Assembly: GCA_028872915.1 (NCBI GenBank)
Contig: JAGWNY010000021.1
Coordinates: 1-55,838 of the forward strand
Source of the DNA: Verrucomicrobiota bacterium
Lineage (GTDB): Bacteria; Verrucomicrobiota; Verrucomicrobiia; Limisphaerales; UBA11358
DNA length: 55,838 bases
Direction: 5' to 3'
The notes under the pieces are model-generated. The model did not search any database and was not told the origin of the DNA. It was given only the letters and a program-made list of their open reading frames with translations. Positions 49,147 through 55,838 of the stretch are shown here, piece by piece. Made by a program: the position numbers and the translations under genes. The stretch's first letter is position 1; each line of letters opens with the position of its first letter.

Positions 49147-49650
49147 TTATTTGTTGGTGCCGGCCTGTTGCTGCAATTGTCGGAGATAGGCCACAATGTC
49201 GCGCAAGTCCTGCGCCGACAACGCTGGATTCCCCCCTTTGGGGGGCATGGCCACGTGCGTCGTGTTCAGCGGATCATTGGCCGCGCGACCTTGGGTGATG
49301 AAATCAACCAGTTGATCATCGCTCAAACCCGCGACAAACTTGCTGGTTTGGAGGTCCTTGCCCAGATGCGGAATGCCGGCGCCTTGCGGCCCGTGGCAGC
49401 CGGAGCAGGTGGCGGTGAACAATTGCTGGCCGTGCTCGGCTGAAGGTGCCGCCGGTGCGGCTGGAGCCGCTGCGGTTTGCTCAACCGGCGGAGTCTGTTC
49501 CGCAGCCGGGTCAGAAGCGGAAGACGATTGCGAAGCGCCCGAACTTTGGCCGCAACCGCTCAAGATGGCGGTCAGCGCCAGACCGGCGCTCAAGGTTAGC
49601 GCCAGACGGAGGTTGGTTTTGGAATGTTGGTTAGTCATAATTTGTTTCAT
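49147..49650 (-). CDS. cytochrome c lipoprotein
   Basis: A 167-residue class I cytochrome c from the ATG at 49650. The lipoprotein signal ends in I-L-S-G-C near residue 34 and is followed by a flexible Ser/Ala/Pro-rich linker. The haem motif C-S-G-C-H lies near residue 88, and the axial methionine probably in H-V-A-M-P-P near 137. Anchored in the periplasm it could pass electrons to the CuA centre of NosZ. It follows nosL by 11 bases as the last gene of the nos run. A TTG at 49665 would allow a longer form. Confidence 0.87.
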   Translation of the reverse strand: MKQIMTNQHSKTNLRLALTLSAGLALTAILSGCGQSSGASQSSSASDPAAEQTPPVEQTAAAPAAPAAPSAEHGQQLFTATCSGCHGPQGAGIPHLGKDLQTSKFVAGLSDDQLVDFITQGRAANDPLNTTHVAMPPKGGNPALSAQDLRDIVAYLRQLQQQAGTNK

Positions 49651-49661
49651 AAAGTCAGAAA

Positions 49662-50171
49662 TCAATGATTACGGCTGGCCTGGTTTGCCAACGCCGGCGG
49701 CTGGATTTTCTGTGCTCCAGCCTTCAGCAATTCAGCCCAGGTCAGCGGGGATTGGCACCCGGACAACGACGAAAAATCGTTGGTGTTTGCTCCGGCGACG
49801 ATGCCCCAGCCCATTGGTGTCTCCAGAGGCGGGCTTTTTACGTAGATCGCTGATGGCGCATCCAGCCATGCCGCCGTGCGCACGTTCTTGACCCAAGCCG
49901 CGAGCACTTGGTCGTTCGCATGATGCCGTTGCCAATTCAGCATACAGCCGAGGTCATCAAAGACGGCGGTTTGGGTGGAACCATTGGGATTGGCGCGCCA
50001 GGCGAGTGCGGCGGCATAGTGCGGGTCGTTGATAATCATTCCGCAATCGACACAGGTCTCGTAACCGTAATGAATTTTCGGCGGCGCCAGCGCCGTCTGC
50101 CGGGAGCAGCCGACCACCGTTAACCCCAGCACGAACGCTGGAAGGAAAACTCTCTGGATGAGTCGGCTCAT
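49662..50171 (-). CDS. nosL: copper chaperone lipoprotein NosL
   Basis: A 169-residue outer-face copper-binding lipoprotein that supplies copper(I) for NosZ maturation. The signal peptide ends in T-V-V-G-C near residue 21. C-V-D-C-G-M near residue 41 is the NosL metal-binding segment (C-x2-C-G-M), followed by F-D-D-L-G-C-M-L and the C-terminal N-D-F-S-S-L. The ATG at 50171 overlaps the nosY stop by 4 bases; the longer upstream frame lies inside nosY and is rejected. Confidence 0.9.
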   Translation of the reverse strand: MSRLIQRVFLPAFVLGLTVVGCSRQTALAPPKIHYGYETCVDCGMIINDPHYAAALAWRANPNGSTQTAVFDDLGCMLNWQRHHANDQVLAAWVKNVRTAAWLDAPSAIYVKSPPLETPMGWGIVAGANTNDFSSLSGCQSPLTWAELLKAGAQKIQPPALANQASRNH

Positions 50172-50998
50172 GGCACCTCCGTTCTTTTCAGGAACCACCA
50201 GGCCAGCGTGAACGGCAGAATGATCCAGGCGGCGAGTGTGCCGGCGAAAATCGCCCAAATCGCATGGCCGTAATTCTCGACAGCGTAGCGGCCGACCGGA
50301 CCGAGCGCGCTCAACGAAGCGTGAGTGCCCGCCAGCGTTGCCATTTTGAAAACTTCCAGCGGATTCGCCAGGGCGAGCGCAAACAGCGACCACAAATGCA
50401 AGCGAAACACAATTGCGCTGCCCATCAAGCCCAAGTCGCCCGCAAACGCCAATGCCAGCCAGACCACGATGGCAATGCCAATGGCCGCGGAGCTTTTACG
50501 GCTCAAAACGGAAACGAGCAGGCCGACACTTAACATGGCCAGCGTCAGCAACGCCGCCAGACCGACCATGTCCAGATAGGTGAACATCCCGGTCGTCCCG
50601 CCGTTGATGCTGATGATGATGCCGCTCAACCCAAACCCCAACGCCAGCGCGGTGATCAGCGCCAGCGAAAGACCGATGAATTTGCCGGCCAGCACTTCCG
50701 TTCGGTTCACTGACATTGAAAGCAGTTGTGCCAGTGTGCCGCGCTCACGTTCCCCGGCGACGCTGCCCGCCCCCGTTTGCAGCGCCATCAGCGGCACGAT
50801 CAGCATGATGAGATTCACCAGCCCGGCGGCCGTCTGGTTGAATCCGGCAAAACCGTATTGATCCGCCCCCGCCAGCGAGAGCCAAGAGACCGATACGGCC
50901 AGCCCGGCAAAGGCGGCGCTGTAAATCAGGAACCAACGGTTGCGCAGCGCGTCGCGCAGTTCCTTCCGGCTTAAAATCAGAATGTTGGTTGCGTCCAT
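50168..50998 (-). CDS. nosY: ABC transporter permease NosY
   Basis: A 276-residue ABC-2 type permease with six membrane helices, part of the NosDFY complex that matures the copper centres of NosZ. The N-terminal elbow reads S-R-K-E-L-R-D-A-L-R-N-R-W-F and the second loop G-E-R-E-R-G-T-L-A-Q-L-L (near 81), typical of NosY. It lies 6 bases downstream of the nosDF fusion and overlaps nosL by 4, so the genes are tightly coupled. Confidence 0.92.
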   Translation of the reverse strand: MDATNILILSRKELRDALRNRWFLIYSAAFAGLAVSVSWLSLAGADQYGFAGFNQTAAGLVNLIMLIVPLMALQTGAGSVAGERERGTLAQLLSMSVNRTEVLAGKFIGLSLALITALALGFGLSGIIISINGGTTGMFTYLDMVGLAALLTLAMLSVGLLVSVLSRKSSAAIGIAIVVWLALAFAGDLGLMGSAIVFRLHLWSLFALALANPLEVFKMATLAGTHASLSALGPVGRYAVENYGHAIWAIFAGTLAAWIILPFTLAWWFLKRTEVP

Positions 50999-51004
50999 AA
51001 TCGT

Positions 51005-53344
51005 TCAAGCGTTGGAAAACAGGTGTTTGTCATCGGCCGTTTCGCTTCGATGAATCAAATCCAGTTCCCGGATCTGGATGTGGCGTTCCCAAAGCAGCTC
51101 CAATGGCGCGACGGCTCCGTGGCCGTTCACTTCCACGAGCAGATTTTCGCCGGCGCGGCGGCATTTATGTCCGGCAGTTCCGAGCAGCGTTGAAGCTTGC
51201 TCCAATTGATTGGCGGACAACGATATTTTCAACGTGCGCCCGGAAACTGCGGCGCGTTTCATCTCAGCAACGGTGCAACGGCGGAGGACTTGGCCCTGTT
51301 CCATGAACAAGACTTCGTCGGCCAGCGCCTCCACCTCGTCCATGCGGTGAGTGGCGAATAGAATGGTCAATCCTTTGGAACGCTGCCGCGCCAGCAAGGC
51401 GATGAGCGCTTCGCGCGCCTCGGCGTCCAGGTTGGAGGTGAATTCGTCCAGGAGAAGCACCGGCGGATTGCCCAACAGCGCCACCGCCAGACCCAATCGT
51501 TGCTTCATGCCGCCGGAGAGTTCGGAAACCTTCTTGGCGGCATGAGTCTCCAGACCGACTTCGGTCAGAAGACGTTGCACTTCGTCCGATGAAACCCGCT
51601 TGACGCGCGCACAGAAATCCATCGTTCGGCGAACCGTCCAATCAGGATAAAAACTCAACTCCTGCGGAACATATCCGAGCAGGCGCCGCGCTCGTTTGCC
51701 TTGGCGAATCACGTCTAAGCCGCCAACCCGTATCGAACCGCTAAAATTCAGCAGACCAAGAATGCACTTGATGGTGGTGGATTTACCGGCGCCGTTGCCG
51801 CCCCAGAAGGCGATGGCCCGGCCGCGCGGAACCGAAAAGTTCAACCCGCGCAAAACCTGACGGCGACCAAAGGACTTGTGCAAGTCCTTCACCGAAACCA
51901 ATGCGTCGGTTGACACATCGGAGGTGGCTGGAAGCGGCTCCCTGTCGCTGCACTCCAAAACCCGGTTCAACTTCACGTTTCCATGCCGCCGTCCTTCCAG
52001 CTTGGCCGCGCCAATCACCATGCCGATGCCTGTCAGCATCGCCAGCGACAAACCCAGCAACCCGCCGGATTTTTGCTCCGGCAACGGCTCGGCGTTAATA
52101 GCTGGCGGAGCCATCAGCGGATGCGGGTCCGTCAAAACGACTTCGGGCTGAATCAGTGGAAACGCCTGCGCCGCCAGATCAATGGCCTCCTGCGCCGGGC
52201 TGAAACGAAACAATTGCAAACTCGGATATTGATCGGCCAGCGAGTCGAACAGGTTTTGCACGCGGTAAGGCAAAGCGCCTATGGCTGGATTCGCGCCGGG
52301 ATAACCCTTGTAATCGCTCCAGTAATTGCCGCGACCGCGCAGCGAGAATTCGTCGCGCTCCAGAGTCCCGTCGCTGTCTTTCATCACCTGCTGGCTGTTG
52401 TTCATAAAGGTATTTTTCGTAAAAGCGTTGCCTTGATCGGAAGGATCAAGAACCAAGCCGGTGTCGTTGTAAGCCAGAACATTTTGCTCGAAGAGATTGG
52501 TGGCGGTCAGCGCCGAGGGGCTGCTGTTCATCCAGATGCCCACGGCATTGTCGAGTATCCGATTGTTGGCGGCCCTGATGTCGTTGATGTTTTTGATGCC
52601 CAGGCCGTAGCCGCTGACGCCGCGGTTGTTGACGCAAACGTTTCCTTCAAAGGCGATGTGCCAGGAATACATCAGGAATGCGCCGACAAAATCATCGGCG
52701 AGCCAATTATTGGTGATCGTCAGGCCGTCGTCATACATCAGGTGCAGGCCGTAACGATCGTGAGTGAAATGGTTTTGCGCGATGACGTCGTCCTTGGAAA
52801 ACCAAATGATGTTGTCCCGGCTGTTTTGCACGTCATTGCCGGCGATGACGCAATGATGCGAATACCACAGCCGGATGCCATCGCCGCGAACCGGCAAGGC
52901 CAGGTCATAACCTTGAACCCGATTGCCGATGATCCGGCTGCCCGGCGATTGCTTGAGGTAGATGCCGAACAATACGTGGTCCAGCCGGTTGCTTTCGATG
53001 TTAGCGCGCGGCGCTTTGACCAGAATGCCACTGTCTTCAGACGAAAGGTGTTGGCCGGAGTTCCGAATGGTGAAGCCGCGCAACGTCACGTCCGGCGCTT
53101 CGATCCGAACGACCGTTCCTTGTCCAGTGCCTTGGATGACCGCGCCGGAGGCCGCAATCAACGTAACGGGTTTGGCGATGGTGAGCGGGCCAGAATACAG
53201 ACCGGCCGGAACGTCAATCACGGCATTTGTTGGAGCTGCCGTCAGCGCTGCCACGAGGTCGAATGAAGCCGCACTGGCGCGCAGCGCCACCGCCAAACTC
53301 AGGCAACACCCGGCGACCAACAATGTGTTTGCCAACCGTTTCAT
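51005..53344 (-). CDS. nosDF: NosD-NosF fusion (beta-helix plus ABC ATPase)
   Basis: A single uninterrupted frame of 779 residues joins two proteins normally made separately. Residues 1-26 are a signal peptide (A-S-A-A-S-F). Residues about 27-420 are the periplasmic NosD right-handed beta-helix (G-Y-G-L-G-I-K-N-I-N-D, D-G-L-T-I-T-N-N). A membrane helix follows at about 430-452. The C-terminal part is the NosF ATPase, with Walker A G-G-N-G-A-G-K-S-T near 515, signature L-S-G-G-M near 608 and Walker B L-L-L-D-E-F near 626. The helix lets the beta-helix stay outside while the ATPase is cytoplasmic. It overlaps nosB by 4 bases. NosDFY matures the copper sites of NosZ. Confidence 0.9.
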   Translation of the reverse strand: MKRLANTLLVAGCCLSLAVALRASAASFDLVAALTAAPTNAVIDVPAGLYSGPLTIAKPVTLIAASGAVIQGTGQGTVVRIEAPDVTLRGFTIRNSGQHLSSEDSGILVKAPRANIESNRLDHVLFGIYLKQSPGSRIIGNRVQGYDLALPVRGDGIRLWYSHHCVIAGNDVQNSRDNIIWFSKDDVIAQNHFTHDRYGLHLMYDDGLTITNNWLADDFVGAFLMYSWHIAFEGNVCVNNRGVSGYGLGIKNINDIRAANNRILDNAVGIWMNSSPSALTATNLFEQNVLAYNDTGLVLDPSDQGNAFTKNTFMNNSQQVMKDSDGTLERDEFSLRGRGNYWSDYKGYPGANPAIGALPYRVQNLFDSLADQYPSLQLFRFSPAQEAIDLAAQAFPLIQPEVVLTDPHPLMAPPAINAEPLPEQKSGGLLGLSLAMLTGIGMVIGAAKLEGRRHGNVKLNRVLECSDREPLPATSDVSTDALVSVKDLHKSFGRRQVLRGLNFSVPRGRAIAFWGGNGAGKSTTIKCILGLLNFSGSIRVGGLDVIRQGKRARRLLGYVPQELSFYPDWTVRRTMDFCARVKRVSSDEVQRLLTEVGLETHAAKKVSELSGGMKQRLGLAVALLGNPPVLLLDEFTSNLDAEAREALIALLARQRSKGLTILFATHRMDEVEALADEVLFMEQGQVLRRCTVAEMKRAAVSGRTLKISLSANQLEQASTLLGTAGHKCRRAGENLLVEVNGHGAVAPLELLWERHIQIRELDLIHRSETADDKHLFSNA

Positions 53345-54015
53345 TCTTGGCCTCCTTGCGGTGTTGCCTTTTTTCCATCGCGCAGCGGCTTGTAAGCCCG
53401 GCGTTGGAGCCAGAGACCGGTGATGATTACAATCGAAGCGATAGTCGCCAGGATGAGTCCGCTGCATGGCAACGCCTCGGATTTGAACTGTCCGACGTGG
53501 CCGACGCCCAGGATTTGCGGCACGAACGGCTTGACGGACATATTCAACGGCGCGTGCGGATCAAGGTGCAGACCAAAATCCGCGAGCCAAAACTGCAGGT
53601 CGGCCAGAAACCCCAGCGGAAATAAAATCGCCGGCAGAGACAGCCATGCGGCATAGGGACTGTGAATTTTCACTGCTGCCACCAGCAACAACGCCATCGC
53701 CACCAGCATGGGCACCGACAGACGCTTTTCAAACTTCGCAGCGTCTTCCAGCGGTTTCATGCCGATGTATTGGTTGAGAATGTCCACTTCGCCGACCCGG
53801 CCACCCACACGATTGATGTAGGAAGTCACGGTGAGGCCGTTGGGATACTGCGGGGCGAACATGGTAATTTTCCAGTAAGGCCGGAACAGAGAGATTAGCA
53901 AGAGAACCGACGCTACTATCAGCAGCAACGCGGGCAGGCGATACCGCAATGGATGAGTCTTTGCCAATTCAGCCGAGGCCCGAGGACCGATGATGTGTTG
54001 CGCGAATGAACTCAT
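53341..54015 (-). CDS. nosB: NosB-like membrane protein of clade II nos clusters
   Basis: A 224-residue membrane protein with about five helices, directly downstream of nosZ as NosB is in clade II clusters. A periplasmic segment Q-Y-P-N-G-L-T-V-T-S-Y and I-L-N-Q-Y-I-G-M-K-P-L lies between helices 1 and 2. The ATG at 54015 has an AGGAG ribosome site 7 bases upstream and is preferred over the GTG at 54030. The exact function of NosB is not known; it is thought to support electron transfer or assembly. Naming rests on position and topology. Confidence 0.75.
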   Translation of the reverse strand: MSSFAQHIIGPRASAELAKTHPLRYRLPALLLIVASVLLLISLFRPYWKITMFAPQYPNGLTVTSYINRVGGRVGEVDILNQYIGMKPLEDAAKFEKRLSVPMLVAMALLLVAAVKIHSPYAAWLSLPAILFPLGFLADLQFWLADFGLHLDPHAPLNMSVKPFVPQILGVGHVGQFKSEALPCSGLILATIASIVIITGLWLQRRAYKPLRDGKKATPQGGQE

Positions 54016-54026
54016 AATGGCTCCTC

Positions 54027-55838
54027 TCACCGTTGCGCCGTTTGCGCCTCCGCCGGTTTGACGACCAGATAACCGGCCATTTCCAAGTGCAGCGCCGAGC
54101 AGAACTTGGTGCAGTAGAAGCTGAACACGCCGGCGCGGTCGGCCTTGAAATGAATCGTCTCAGCCTGGCCTGGATTGATGGTCAGGTTGATGTTGTAGGC
54201 CGAGATCGCCAAGCCGTGGGTGGCGTTGGGCGTGCGCTCGAAATTGGTCACGCGCCACGTCACGTCGTCGCCCTGATTCACCTGCACGATTTCGGGCGTG
54301 AAATGGCTGCGAACGATGGTCATGTCCACCGTCACGTGACTGCCGTTGCGAACGACGCCTTCCTTGCCGGGCATGGCCGCGTTCGGGTCCACACTCTGCG
54401 TCAGCGGGTCCCAGCCGATTTGCGGATAGACCTGCCAGGGATGCAATTTGTCAGCGGCGATGATTTGCGCGTAGTGGGTCTCGCCCATGCCCAGCGGCGT
54501 GTCCGAAAGCAGCTTCATTTCCTTGCCGCTGATGTCAATCAATTGCAGGTTTTCCGGATACAGCGGGCCAACCGGATCAAACCGGTCAATGGACCACTTG
54601 TTCAACGAAAGCAGATATTTGCCCGTGGGCGCCGTGGTGTCGCCGCCAATGACGGCCAGGTGACCAGGGTTGTATTGGACGGGAAGTTTTTGCACCAGCG
54701 TCCAGGCTTTCACGTCAGGATGGAGCTTTTCCGCCGAACCACCGAGTGACCACTTGGCAATGGCACTATCAAGAAAGAGTGTCGTATAGGCAAAGCCCTT
54801 GTCGTCAAACTGCGTGTGCAGCGGGCCAAGACCGACTTCCACGCGAGCCTCCACGGTGTCTTCCATGGGAATGACCGGGACCCCGTAAGCGTCATGTTCA
54901 AATTTGCCGGCGGCGATGGCCTGTTGAATTTTGTCGAAGCTATAGACCGTCACGTGGGGATCCAGTTTGCCGCTGACAACGATATAATGGCCGTCCGGCG
55001 AAACATCCACGCCGTGGGGACTCTTGGTTTCGGGCGTGAAATAGAGAATGTGATCGGCAATTTCCGTTTTCAGCGGAATCAATGGAAAGCCGTTAACACG
55101 GACGAATTTTCCGGCCTCAAAATCCTTGACCGCCTGGTCCAGATGGATCATGTGCAAATAATCCGTGTCGCGGCTCGTCGCACCGGCTTCAAAAGAAGGA
55201 TCGCCGTTTAGATCATCGCCGTGGTAAAGAGCCACGTTGAAGGAATTGCAGAACACCCAGCCGTGACTGACCAGCTTGCCCGAAATGGCCAGGTCCTGCC
55301 AGTAAGGCGGCAGTTCGACGGCGAACGATTGGTTAGTGTCAATGCGTCCGGTGTTCCGGTCAAACCGCCAGAGGGTCATTTCGCCTCGATAAGTTTGGTC
55401 ATAGTTGGAAATGGAATCGTAAGCTCCACCCAGAGGCGCCGCATACTGGGCGGTCTCGATCAGATACCGTGTGTTGGGCGTCACGAAGACCGCGCCGTGG
55501 TCGTTGAAGAAGATGGGATTTTTGACAATCTGTTTGGTGGCGAAATCACGCAAATCAACCACCGCGATGCGGCCATTCGCCTTGTCATTGGCAAATAGAA
55601 ACTGGCCGTCATAGACGCCGTTGGATTCGCTCAAATTGCAGTGATGCAAATCGCCCCAGCGGATGACTTTTTCCGGTCCCATTTTCGAGGCCGGAATGTT
55701 GCCTTCATCGAGCACCTTGTTACCGGTTCCGCCAAAGCCCCAACCGGCCATCGAGTCCGGCGTGAAGACCGGAATCTCGTCGAGCAACCGCATGGAGGGG
55801 ATGCCATAAACCAGCACCTGGCCGTTCTGCCCGCCGGA
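54027..55838 (-). CDS. nosZ: nitrous oxide reductase, 5' end beyond window
   Basis: The periplasmic copper enzyme that reduces N2O to N2, the last step of denitrification. About 603 residues are visible; the signal peptide is outside the window. The seven-bladed propeller carries the CuZ histidines, including D-L-H-H-C-N-L-S near the visible start and later H-G-V-D and H-T-Q-F. The C-terminal cupredoxin has a complete CuA site, F-Y-C-T-K-F-C-S-A-L-H-L-E-M. The nosB gene directly after it and the absence of nosR indicate clade II. Whether export is Sec or Tat cannot be judged without the N-terminus. Confidence 0.95.
   Translation of the reverse strand, partial: SGGQNGQVLVYGIPSMRLLDEIPVFTPDSMAGWGFGGTGNKVLDEGNIPASKMGPEKVIRWGDLHHCNLSESNGVYDGQFLFANDKANGRIAVVDLRDFATKQIVKNPIFFNDHGAVFVTPNTRYLIETAQYAAPLGGAYDSISNYDQTYRGEMTLWRFDRNTGRIDTNQSFAVELPPYWQDLAISGKLVSHGWVFCNSFNVALYHGDDLNGDPSFEAGATSRDTDYLHMIHLDQAVKDFEAGKFVRVNGFPLIPLKTEIADHILYFTPETKSPHGVDVSPDGHYIVVSGKLDPHVTVYSFDKIQQAIAAGKFEHDAYGVPVIPMEDTVEARVEVGLGPLHTQFDDKGFAYTTLFLDSAIAKWSLGGSAEKLHPDVKAWTLVQKLPVQYNPGHLAVIGGDTTAPTGKYLLSLNKWSIDRFDPVGPLYPENLQLIDISGKEMKLLSDTPLGMGETHYAQIIAADKLHPWQVYPQIGWDPLTQSVDPNAAMPGKEGVVRNGSHVTVDMTIVRSHFTPEIVQVNQGDDVTWRVTNFERTPNATHGLAISAYNINLTINPGQAETIHFKADRAGVFSFYCTKFCSALHLEMAGYLVVKPAEAQTAQR

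Noticed and set aside
49651..49665. TTG start of the cytochrome c gene overlapping nosL by 4 bases
   Set aside because: The ATG at 49650 gives a cleaner lipoprotein signal; the TTG remains possible.
51983..53266. 427-codon open frame antisense to nosD
   Set aside because: Same reason: a long GC-rich shadow of a strongly supported gene.
1..55838. CRISPR arrays, rRNA operons or complete tRNA genes
   Set aside because: No regularly spaced repeats and no rRNA-like sequence were seen; the only tRNA sequence recognised is the 24-base fragment at 18387.

Overview
ORGANISM. This is a GC-rich bacterial window with tightly packed, often overlapping genes and weak Shine-Dalgarno signals. A Verrucomicrobiota member (Limisphaerales/Pedosphaeraceae-like) is my best inference. 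The reasons are the gene styles (a lineage-type unknown protein at 8172, a DUF6941 protein, an NADP-type Icd), a dispersed intergenic repeat built from 'CACGGATTGGCACGGATG' and 'GGTGTTCGGAATC' units, and a clade II nos cluster. No rRNA or complete tRNA lies in the window, so the taxonomy is not proven.

LAYOUT. 1-147: the 3' end of an ISL3-type insertion sequence. 368-18209: housekeeping chromosome with recF, trpS, icd, xseB-dxs and recA, a three-gene glycan-modification operon, a TlpA-type thioredoxin, agmatine deiminase, a secreted beta-helix protein, a DEAD-box helicase and a lipase-like hydrolase. Four copies of one intergenic repeat lie between 1.5 and 8.0 kb and none was seen later. 18387-18410: the 3' end of a tRNA-Ser gene, an attachment-site scar. 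18.4-26.5 kb: a mobilisation module with MobF relaxase, ParA/TraL-like ATPase, TraM-like membrane protein and coupling ATPase, plus a macro-domain cargo gene. No integrase and no type IV secretion genes are visible. 26.8-55.8 kb: a respiratory and stress region dominated by denitrification genes. The right attachment site was not found, so this region may or may not belong to the same island.

HOW THE GENES MAY WORK TOGETHER. The right-hand end carries nosZ (5' end outside the window), nosB, a fused nosD-nosF, nosY, nosL, a cytochrome c, a DUF2249 protein and a Crp/Fnr-family regulator. The regulator's recognition helix (E-T-F-S-R) predicts TTGA-type half sites. Two perfect palindromes, TTGAC-N4-GTCAA, lie at 29316 and 37515. 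One heads a NapH/NosH-like iron-sulfur protein plus NRAMP transporter operon. The other heads a nine-gene operon at 37446-29442. That operon starts with a CuA subunit II and a heme-copper subunit I in which the cross-linked active-site tyrosine is replaced by asparagine, so NO reductase is more likely than oxidase. It continues with a membrane cytochrome c, DUF302, the AlkA glycosylase, MmgE/PrpD, a ComA-like protein, UspA and the Fpg glycosylase. I read this as a candidate NO-responsive unit coupling NO removal to base-excision repair.

MOST NOTABLE. The NosD-NosF fusion, the NO reductase plus DNA glycosylase operon with its Fnr-type promoter, a perfect A-AAA-AAA slippery heptamer followed by TAA at the start of the NapH-like gene, and the tRNA-Ser scar without an integrase.
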